A DNA stretch of 7,079 nt from Planctomycetota bacterium (GTDB taxonomy: Bacteria; Planctomycetota; PLA2; JAEUHO01). Under the pieces are notes generated by a model. The model was not told the origin of the DNA and did no database searches. It saw nothing but the letters and a program-made list of their open reading frames with translations. The translations under genes were made by a program, and so were the position numbers. Below, in pieces: positions 1 to 4,651 of the stretch (position 1 is its first letter; each line of letters opens with the position of its first letter). The stretch is from NCBI GenBank assembly GCA_024639415.1, contig JAHEIK010000174.1, positions 1-7,079 on the forward strand, written 5' to 3'.

Positions 1-289
1 CCGGGTGGTCCGTGGGCAGGAGCCCGTCCTCGTTGTCGAGGACCATCGTGACCTCGGCCATCGGCAGCGCGCGGCGGCCGCGGCTCCCGGCGAAGATGAC
101 GTCCTCCATGCGCTTGCCACGCAGGCTGCGCGGACTCATGTCACCGAGCACCCACTTGATGGCGTCGACGACGTTGCTCTTGCCACAACCGTTGGGGCCT
201 ACGACGGCAGAGATACCGTCGTCGAAATCGAACACGGTGCGATCGGCGAAGGACTTGAAGCCCTGGATCTTGAGCTGACGGATCTTCAT
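1..289 (-). CDS. smc: Chromosome segregation ATPase SMC, N-terminal fragment (cut by left edge)
   Basis: Structural maintenance of chromosomes ATPase, the DNA-organising core of the bacterial condensin complex; it acts on the nucleoid with ScpA and ScpB. Read on the minus strand from the ATG at 289-287, the first 96 residues begin MKIRQLKIQGFKSFADRTVF, the classic SMC start. The Walker A motif GPNGCGKSN lies at about residues 32-40. It is followed by VVDAIKWVLG, then SLRGKRMEDVIFAG and a segment around LDNEDG, all in the usual SMC order. The remaining roughly 1,000 residues (coiled coil, hinge, Walker B head half) lie beyond the window. The position equivalent to the common GEQS reads GDMS, a minor variant. 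No clear Shine-Dalgarno precedes the ATG. The gene lies 164 bp downstream of the nrdR-coupled gene on the same strand, with a terminator candidate between, so it probably has its own promoter. The identification is secure. Confidence 0.95.
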   Translation of the reverse strand, partial: MKIRQLKIQGFKSFADRTVFDFDDGISAVVGPNGCGKSNVVDAIKWVLGDMSPRSLRGKRMEDVIFAGSRGRRALPMAEVTMVLDNEDGLLPTDHP

Positions 290-453
290 GGGCGGGGCGG
301 ATGGGCTCGATCCGGCGGAGCAGCAAAGCTCCCCGGGACACCATCTTCCTTCCTAACAAGGGAGTCGGAGCAAAACCGCCGCCGGTGAACCTTTCACCGG
401 CTTTCGGACGCGTCAGCGCCCAGCGCTTCACCCCTGGCCACGTCGGCCACCCC
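290..453. other. Intergenic spacer between smc and the RNR-like gene
   Basis: These 164 bases contain no convincing gene. They hold the hairpin at 381-401, followed on the minus strand by a short T-run, and a weaker 5-bp inverted repeat (GGAGC at 317-321 with GCTCC at 328-332). The smc promoter should lie here, but I cannot assign convincing -35 and -10 boxes. Confidence 0.6.
371..401 (-). terminator. Candidate Rho-independent terminator of the nrdR operon
   Basis: A perfect 9-bp inverted repeat, GCCGGTGAA at 381-389 and TTCACCGGC at 393-401, encloses a 3-base loop. Read on the minus strand, the stem is followed by GGCGG and then TTTT (the AAAA at 372-375). It starts about 53 bases after the stop codon of the RNR-like gene and ends about 80 bases before the smc start, which suits a terminator separating the two units. 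The T-run is short and offset from the stem by five bases, so termination may be inefficient. A palindromic operator for smc is the alternative. Confidence 0.55.
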
Positions 454-2649
454 CTACGGCGGTGGCTCCCCGTGGATCAACCGACGGGGCCAAGGGTCGA
501 CGGCGTACTCCAGAACGGCGGTGTCACGCTCCGCCGCCTCCATCGCACGCAGCAGGTCCTCCATCGGCGGGTGGCGGTCGCCCCCCACGCGATGACGAAC
601 CCGCAAGAGACTCGGACCCCCGCGCAGGCGGTCCGGATGGAGGGGCTCGCGCAGGAGCCCCATGCCTTCGCCGTGGGGCACGGCGTACGTCGGCTCCTCG
701 CCGACGGCCCACCAGGCGGCCGCGCGCGGGTAGCGCTCGGCATCGCAGCGGGCGAAGCGACGCGCCGCCTCGGGGACGAGGCCTTCGGAGACGGCCGCGT
801 GGAAGCGCCGGGCCAGCGCCTCCTCGCGCACGCGGCCGTGCACGTGCTTGACGATGCGGCCGCGCATGCCGAGGCGCTCGACGGACTCGGCCCCCTCGAG
901 GAGCAGGCTGACCGCGCGATCGGCCCCCACCACCTCCACCAGGTGGTAGGCGGCTTCCAGATCGACGAGCGGATGGGTGCCACGCCGCAGCTGGTAGAGC
1001 GCCCCACCGGGCGTCTCGCCCAGGTGGTCCAGCAGGTCACGCTGGGCGCCGGCGCCGTCCAGCGCCGTGCGCACGAGCCGATCGACCTCGCGAATGAAGT
1101 CCTCGATGCCGCCGTGGCGGGTCCGCAGGGCCGCCCCGACGAGGTTGATCGCCACCGCCCCGGCTGCCGAGACGTCGCCGCGATCGAAGCGCAGGGGATC
1201 GGGCGCCTCGGACTCGCGCAGGCGGAACCAGCGCGAGCCGCGCGTGGGCGTGGCCGGATCGTCGAAGAGGATGACCGGCTCCCCGCCCTCGCCGGCCGCA
1301 GCGAGCGCCTGGCGGACCAGGGCCCGCCGGCTGGCGTCGCGCTGCCCGCCCCGGGAGAGCACGAGCGTGAGCGCGCAGTCGACCCAGTGGCCGCCGCGCC
1401 GCAACTCGGCCGCCTCGTGCAGGAAGGCCCGCGTGACATGCAGGGCGGTCTCCGCGTAGTCGCCGAAGCGCCGGCCGGGGGGCGCGGGCTCGGGCGTGTC
1501 CATGAAGGCCAGGCGCGGCGGGACCTCCGCCGAGAGGCCCAGTTCCAAGCGCAGGAGTCCGCCGCGGCGCTGCATCGCCCCGAGGACGGGAGACAGCAGG
1601 AACTGCCTCACGGACTCGCCGAGGGCGTCCTCGTCCAGGTGCGCCACGAAGGGCGCCAACCAGACGTTGATGTCTTCGACGGCCAGGACGCGTGCCGCGT
1701 GGGGTGCGTGGGCGAGCAGCAGTTCCTCGAGAACGGCGAAGGCACGCCGCACTCCGCCCTCTCGGCTGAAGCGCTCCCCGTGCATGCGGGCGGGCGCGGC
1801 CTCGGGCGCCGAGACGGCGATGGAGGCCAGGCGCAGCGGAGCGCCGAGGTCGTAGACGTGCAGGTCGCCGATGCGATGCGCCTCGGCCACCGCGGGAGGC
1901 AGCAGGCGATCCAGCACGTGCTGCGCCACCACACTCTCGCCGAGCCCTTCGGCCAGCGCCGCGGGATCCAGCGCCCGGCGGTCGCCCAAGCCGTGCTCCA
2001 GGGCCTCCTGCACGGCTGCGCCGGAGAGCGAGGTGCGGCGGGCACGCGCGGCACGCGCCGTCCAGCCGCGCTCGAAGAGCTCGGCATGCACGAGCGTCTC
2101 GAGCAGTTCCTCCGTCAAGCGCGGCGTACGAGCCCGCAGCAGGCGGTCTTCCACGGCCCGGGCGATGGCCTCGGCCTCGGGCCGGTCGAGGCTCTCCTCG
2201 CGCACGAGCTTGTCGGCGACCGCGCCCTTGGAAAAGCGGTAGACGTCGGCGCCGGGCCGGCCCAGGGTGCCGACGGCGCCGTCCCCCCCGACGAGGGGCG
2301 CCAGCGTCTCGTCGTCCCCCATGGCCTCACTGGCCCCGCGGGCCGCACGCGCCTCGGCGCGGCGCTCGCGATAGAGGATGAACGCCTTGGCCGTGCGCGC
2401 ATGGCCGGCGTCGATCAGGACACGCTCGACCAGATCCTGGACATCCTCGATCGAGGGGACCTCGGAGCCCGAGCGGTCGGCCAGCAGCGCGTGGAGCCGC
2501 GCCACGACGACGCCGGCCAGTTCCTCGGCGAGGAAGCGGTCCTCACCGCCCACGGACTGGGCAGCACGGAAGATCGCTTCCGCGACCTTGCCGCGATCGA
2601 ACGGGACCAGCCGTCCGTCACGCTTGCGTACCTGCCTCAGGGGCCTCAC
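454..2649 (-). CDS. Tandem ATP-cone protein with degenerate class III ribonucleotide-reductase-like body
   Basis: A 731-residue protein. Seen: residues 5-100 form a canonical ATP-cone (VRKRDGRLVPFDRGKV at 7-22, IEDVQDLVERVL at 67-78, AKAFILYRERR at 87-97). A second, divergent cone-like segment spans about 136-197. After it come RIGDLHVYDL (259-268), INVWLAPFV (327-335), GAVAINLV (497-504) and RRFARCDAERYP (630-641), which follow the order of blocks in anaerobic (class III, NrdD) reductases. Odd: only two cysteines are present (425 and 635). The active-site cysteines, the CxxC...CxxC zinc cluster and the C-terminal RVxGY glycyl-radical motif are all absent, and the protein ends about 90 residues after the FARCD block. 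Inferred: a non-catalytic relative of NrdD, possibly a dNTP/ATP sensor. The GTG start overlaps the nrdR TGA as GTGA, implying translational coupling; the start is supported because the ATP-cone begins within a few residues. ATP-cone content is near certain; the NrdD-like assignment of the body is likely; the function is unknown. Confidence 0.8.
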   Translation of the reverse strand: MRPLRQVRKRDGRLVPFDRGKVAEAIFRAAQSVGGEDRFLAEELAGVVVARLHALLADRSGSEVPSIEDVQDLVERVLIDAGHARTAKAFILYRERRAEARAARGASEAMGDDETLAPLVGGDGAVGTLGRPGADVYRFSKGAVADKLVREESLDRPEAEAIARAVEDRLLRARTPRLTEELLETLVHAELFERGWTARAARARRTSLSGAAVQEALEHGLGDRRALDPAALAEGLGESVVAQHVLDRLLPPAVAEAHRIGDLHVYDLGAPLRLASIAVSAPEAAPARMHGERFSREGGVRRAFAVLEELLLAHAPHAARVLAVEDINVWLAPFVAHLDEDALGESVRQFLLSPVLGAMQRRGGLLRLELGLSAEVPPRLAFMDTPEPAPPGRRFGDYAETALHVTRAFLHEAAELRRGGHWVDCALTLVLSRGGQRDASRRALVRQALAAAGEGGEPVILFDDPATPTRGSRWFRLRESEAPDPLRFDRGDVSAAGAVAINLVGAALRTRHGGIEDFIREVDRLVRTALDGAGAQRDLLDHLGETPGGALYQLRRGTHPLVDLEAAYHLVEVVGADRAVSLLLEGAESVERLGMRGRIVKHVHGRVREEALARRFHAAVSEGLVPEAARRFARCDAERYPRAAAWWAVGEEPTYAVPHGEGMGLLREPLHPDRLRGGPSLLRVRHRVGGDRHPPMEDLLRAMEAAERDTAVLEYAVDPWPRRLIHGEPPP

Positions 2650-3272
2650 CGGCTTCCGGATCCCGCAGACTTGCCGGAGGCGGGGCTGTCGCCCTTCTTG
2701 GCCGCAGGCTTCTTTGCCGCGGCCTTCTTGCGGCCGCCGGCCTTCTTGCCGCCAGTCTTCTTGCCGCCAGTCTTCTTGCCTGCGGCCCGATCGACGGCAG
2801 CCCGGACGGCTGCGCGGCGACCGCCCGAGAGCATGCCCTTCAGTTCATCCATGAACTCGTTGATGTCCTTGAACTCGCGGTAGACGGAAGCGAAGCGAAC
2901 GTACGCGACCTGGTCGACATCCTTGAGCTCCTGCATGACGAGCTCGCCGATGTAGCTGACGGGGACCTCGCTATCGTACTCCTCGAGGACCCTGTTCTCG
3001 ATCCGCTCCGTGATGGCCTCGAGCAGCGCGATCGGGATCGGGCGCTTCTCGCACGCCTTGATCAGGCCCAGCAGGATCTTGCGGCGCTCGAAGGGCTCCC
3101 GACCGCCGTCCTTCTTGATCACGCGCAGCGGGCTCTCCTCGATGCGCTCGTAGGTCGTGAAGCGGCGCGAGCACGCCAGGCACTCTCGCCGGCGGCGGAT
3201 CGCGAACCCGTCACTGGAGGCACGGGAGTCGATGACCTTGTCGTCGTCCTCCTTGCAGAACGGGCAACGCAT
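2646..3272 (-). CDS. nrdR: Transcriptional repressor NrdR with lysine-rich C-terminal extension
   Basis: Nucleotide-responsive repressor of ribonucleotide reductase genes. In characterised bacteria it binds paired NrdR boxes through a zinc ribbon, and its ATP-cone reads ATP/dATP to set the oligomeric state. Seen: zinc-ribbon cysteines C3, C6, C31 and C34, with IRRRRECLAC at 25-34 and RFTTYE at 37-42. The ATP-cone runs from about residue 49 to 139 (VIKKDGGREPFERRKI, then VAYVRFASVYREF). The family core ends near residue 148, but this protein continues to 208 with a Lys/Ala/Gly tail containing KKTGG repeats. The ATG at 3272 is supported by a strong Shine-Dalgarno: on the minus strand AGGGAGGAGGG (3280-3290) lies 7 bases before the start. 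The gene leads a minus-strand operon with the overlapping RNR-like gene, and its upstream region is shared divergently with the metallophosphoesterase. Autoregulation is possible, but no good NrdR box was found. Confidence 0.97.
   Translation of the reverse strand: MRCPFCKEDDDKVIDSRASSDGFAIRRRRECLACSRRFTTYERIEESPLRVIKKDGGREPFERRKILLGLIKACEKRPIPIALLEAITERIENRVLEEYDSEVPVSYIGELVMQELKDVDQVAYVRFASVYREFKDINEFMDELKGMLSGGRRAAVRAAVDRAAGKKTGGKKTGGKKAGGRKKAAAKKPAAKKGDSPASGKSAGSGSR
2742..2786 (-). repeat. 15-bp tandem repeat inside the nrdR tail
   Basis: On the plus strand CTTCTTGCCGCCAGT occurs exactly twice in tandem (2742-2756 and 2757-2771). A third degenerate unit follows at 2772-2786, and a related CTTCTTG unit precedes at 2724. 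The unit length is five codons, encoding the KKTGG repeats of the NrdR C-terminal tail. In-frame repeats of this kind can change copy number by slippage without breaking the gene. Confidence 0.8.
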
Positions 3273-3303
3273 GCGCCGACCCTCCTCCCTACGTCCTTCT
3301 GCC

Positions 3304-3317
3304 GTCCGCCTGCGGAC
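3304..3317. repeat. Short perfect inverted repeat in the nrdR leader
   Basis: GTCCGC (3304-3309) and GCGGAC (3312-3317) flank two bases, 32 bases upstream of the nrdR ATG and outside its Shine-Dalgarno. It could be an operator half-site pair or a leader hairpin; chance is also plausible at this GC content. Confidence 0.4.
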
Positions 3318-3354
3318 AACCGATCCGCCGTCTGTGGACTACCAGCCCTGCGGC

Positions 3355-3374
3355 CCGTGGCCGATCGACCACGG
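3355..3374. promoter_or_regulatory. Near-perfect 20-bp palindrome, candidate operator
   Basis: CCGTGG (3355-3360) and CCACGG (3369-3374) flank a centre containing the perfect palindrome CGATCG (3362-3367). Only one symmetric pair (positions 3361 and 3368) breaks the 20-bp dyad. It lies 83 bp upstream of the nrdR start, in the shared divergent region, where a dimeric repressor could act. It does not resemble the AT-rich NrdR box, so any cognate protein is unknown. Confidence 0.4.
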
Positions 3375-3535
3375 CTACGATGGGGCGCGGGGCTCCCGGC
3401 GTCCCGCTGCGGACGCTCCAACCCCAACCCCTCGTACCTACAGGAGCCTACACACCATACAGGTAGTTGCCCGGAGCCCGAACATCGTGGTCCGGCTGCG
3501 TCCGATTTCCAGCCGGTGATTCGCCTCCGTTTCCG

Positions 3536-3541
3536 CATAAT
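3536..3541 (+). promoter_or_regulatory. Candidate -10 element for the metallophosphoesterase gene
   Basis: CATAAT matches the bacterial -10 consensus TATAAT at five of six positions and is rare AT-rich sequence in this region. It lies 57 bases before the GTG start, so the transcript would carry the hairpin at 3553-3573 in its leader. No good -35 box is visible at 16-18 bp upstream, which keeps confidence low. Confidence 0.35.
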
Positions 3542-3552
3542 GGCGCGACCTC

Positions 3553-3573
3553 GGGGCGGCGGTCTGCCGCCCC
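3553..3573 (+). repeat. Perfect GC hairpin upstream of the phosphoesterase start
   Basis: GGGGCGGC (3553-3560) pairs perfectly with GCCGCCCC (3566-3573) around the loop GGTCT. It would sit in the 5' leader about 10 bases ahead of the Shine-Dalgarno. A closely similar hairpin, with the same GGCGGC/GCCGCC core, occurs upstream of yidC at 4556-4574. No T-run follows, so it is not a standard terminator. Confidence 0.65.
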
Positions 3574-3582
3574 CATGCGTTC

Positions 3583-3590
3583 AGGGAGAG
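3583..3590 (+). promoter_or_regulatory. Ribosome binding site that decides the phosphoesterase start
   Basis: AGGGAGAG lies 8 bases before the GTG at 3599. It supports that GTG over the in-frame ATG at 3575, which lies upstream of this site and would add only eight unconserved residues. Confidence 0.6.
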
Positions 3591-3598
3591 TCTCCGCG

Positions 3599-4357
3599 GT
3601 GAGCATCGCCATCCTTGCCGACATCCACGCCAACATCGAGGCCCTGACCCGGGTCTTCGAGGACATGGACCAGCGCGGCATCACGCGCATCGTCTGCCTG
3701 GGCGACGTGATCGGTTACGGCCCGGACCCGCGCGAGTGCCTGAAGATGTGCTTCGCCTCCGAGGTCGCCATCATGGGCAACCACGAAGAGGCCGTCATGT
3801 TCTACGGCGAGGACTTCAACCCGAAGGCCCGCGCCTCGCTGGAGTGGACCAAGGACCAACTCAACAGCACCGACTACGAGCGGACCGAGAACTACGACCT
3901 CTGGAACTTCCTCGGGACGATGCAGCAGGTCGTCGAGGACGACGACGTCATGTACACGCACGGCAGCCCGCGGGTGCCGACGCGCGAATACGTCGTCCCG
4001 GCCGATTCGCGCAACACCGAGAAGATGGCCGGCATCTTCGAACTCATCAAGAAGGTCTGCTTCATCGGCCACAGCCACATCCCGCACATCTACACGTCGG
4101 ACATGAAGCACGCCTCGCCCGAGTCGCTGGGCGGTGCGATCGACCTGCGCAAGCTGGGTGACCGCAAGGTGCTGATCAACACGGGCAGCGTCGGCCAGCC
4201 CCGGGATGGCGACAAGCGCTCCAGCTACGTCACGTTCGACGGCAACATCGTGCGCTTCCACCGGATCGAGTACGACGTCCAGACCACGGTGGACAAGATC
4301 TACGCCGAGGAACGCATCCCGAACTTCCTGGCGGATCGCCTCCTGGTGGGCCGCTAG
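3599..4357 (+). CDS. Calcineurin-like metallophosphoesterase (YfcE/ApaH-like superfamily)
   Basis: A 252-residue cytosolic binuclear-metal phosphoesterase; substrate not determinable from sequence. Metal-binding and catalytic motifs appear in order: DIH (8-10), GDVIGYGPDP (35-44), GNHE (60-63), THGSP (120-124) and GHSH (157-160). The C-terminal block NTGSVGQPRDGD closes the domain, and the tail IPNFLADRLLVGR is typical of a widespread bacterial subgroup, as is EDFNPKARASLEWTK at 71-85. All five motifs are intact, so it should be active. There is no signal peptide or membrane segment. The GTG at 3599 is chosen because the fold starts at once (SIAILADIHAN) and a Shine-Dalgarno sits 8 bases upstream; an in-frame ATG at 3575 and a longer unconserved extension are alternatives. 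It is divergent from nrdR. Possible activities include cyclic-nucleotide, nucleoside-polyphosphate or phosphoprotein hydrolysis. Being next to nucleotide-sensing genes is suggestive but proves nothing. Confidence 0.93.
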   Translation: MSIAILADIHANIEALTRVFEDMDQRGITRIVCLGDVIGYGPDPRECLKMCFASEVAIMGNHEEAVMFYGEDFNPKARASLEWTKDQLNSTDYERTENYDLWNFLGTMQQVVEDDDVMYTHGSPRVPTREYVVPADSRNTEKMAGIFELIKKVCFIGHSHIPHIYTSDMKHASPESLGGAIDLRKLGDRKVLINTGSVGQPRDGDKRSSYVTFDGNIVRFHRIEYDVQTTVDKIYAEERIPNFLADRLLVGR

Positions 4358-4425
4358 GGCTGCCCCGCCCGTCTCCGTTCCCGTCTCCGCTCCCGGCGTA
4401 ACCCGGGACACGTGCCCGTCTCCCG

Positions 4426-4443
4426 CTCTGCCTCTGCCTCTGC
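4426..4443 (+). repeat. CTCTGC hexamer, three tandem copies
   Basis: Three exact, contiguous copies of CTCTGC lie within the low-complexity intergenic spacer. They are non-coding and potentially variable in copy number by slippage. Confidence 0.8.
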
Positions 4444-4555
4444 CCGGAGCCGGAGGCGAGCCGGCCCTGGGATCACGGCCCCCGCCCCCTGACGGGTAGC
4501 GGGCACGGGCTACGGGTACGCCGGTGACGGTAACGGGCACGTTCACGTTCACGGG

Positions 4556-4574
4556 GAGGCGGCTCTGCCGCCTC
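4556..4574 (+). repeat. Perfect GC hairpin upstream of yidC
   Basis: GAGGCGGC (4556-4563) pairs perfectly with GCCGCCTC (4567-4574) around a TCT loop. It lies 199 bp after the phosphoesterase stop and 77 bp before yidC. No T-run follows on either strand, so it is at best an atypical terminator. It resembles the hairpin at 3553-3573 in both stem core and loop. Confidence 0.65.
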
Positions 4575-4610
4575 AAGGGGCGGATTCCCATCGGGGCGGC
4601 CCGGTCCCGC

Positions 4611-4617
4611 CAATAAA
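4611..4617 (+). promoter_or_regulatory. Weak candidate -10 region for yidC
   Basis: CAATAAA is the only AT-rich run in the last 100 bases before yidC. It lies about 20 bases ahead of the Shine-Dalgarno. No -35 box at good spacing is visible. The assignment rests on base composition and position alone. Confidence 0.25.
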
Positions 4618-4635
4618 CTCAGCGGTTCGACCCTC

Positions 4636-4642
4636 GGGAGGG
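4636..4642 (+). promoter_or_regulatory. yidC ribosome binding site within a small hairpin
   Basis: GGGAGGG lies 9 bases before the yidC ATG. It also forms the right arm of a small inverted repeat (CCCTC at 4631-4635 with GAGGG at 4638-4642), so the site could be partly hidden by a short stem. The 2-base loop makes that hairpin strained. Confidence 0.55.
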
Positions 4643-4651
4643 CTCAAGTAC

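Larger units (their letters stand above)
3273..3598. promoter_or_regulatory. Divergent promoter region between nrdR and the metallophosphoesterase gene
   Basis: A 326-bp region with no convincing gene; it must hold the promoters for both directions. Visible elements are a 14-bp hairpin (GTCCGC-CT-GCGGAC, 3304-3317), a near-perfect 20-bp palindrome (3355-3374), a relatively AT-rich stretch with repeated TACA (3439-3461), a CATAAT hexamer (3536-3541), and a hairpin just upstream of the phosphoesterase start (3553-3573). No clear -35 boxes and no good NrdR box could be placed. Confidence 0.55.
4358..4651. repeat. Low-complexity repeat-rich spacer between the phosphoesterase gene and yidC
   Basis: These 294 bases hold no convincing gene. 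CCCGTCTCCG occurs twice with a 12-base period (4368-4377 and 4380-4389) and again in variant form at 4415. CTCTGC is repeated three times in tandem (4426-4443). Opposite-sense ACGGG units follow at 4492, 4505, 4512 and 4533, then tandem GTTCAC (4541-4552). ACGTGCCCGT (4410-4419) and ACGGGCACGT (4533-4542) form a perfect 10-bp inverted pair, and CCGGCGTA (4393-4400) has a complement near 4515-4523, so the two sides could fold together. The right part holds the hairpin at 4556-4574 and the yidC leader. Confidence 0.7.

Noticed and set aside
454..2649. Calling this gene an active anaerobic ribonucleotide reductase (nrdD)
   Set aside because: The radical-glycine motif, zinc cysteines and active-site cysteines are missing, so a functional nrdD label would mislead.
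301..2883. 860-codon open frame on the plus strand
   Set aside because: It runs antisense to the RNR-like gene and nrdR, resembles no family I know, and is explained by high GC at third codon positions suppressing stops. The opposite strand encodes clear ATP-cone and zinc-ribbon proteins.
3575..3601. ATG at 3575 as the phosphoesterase start
   Set aside because: It would add eight unconserved residues, and the only Shine-Dalgarno-like site lies downstream of it, correctly spaced for the GTG at 3599.
4368..4556. Possible CRISPR array
   Set aside because: The repeats are only 5-12 bases, degenerate, tandem or with irregular spacing, and there are no unique 30-base spacers or cas genes.
3581..4591. 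336-codon open frame on the minus strand over the phosphoesterase gene
   Set aside because: It is antisense to a gene with all five metallophosphoesterase motifs; the translation is a Val/Asp/Arg/Ala shadow without domains.
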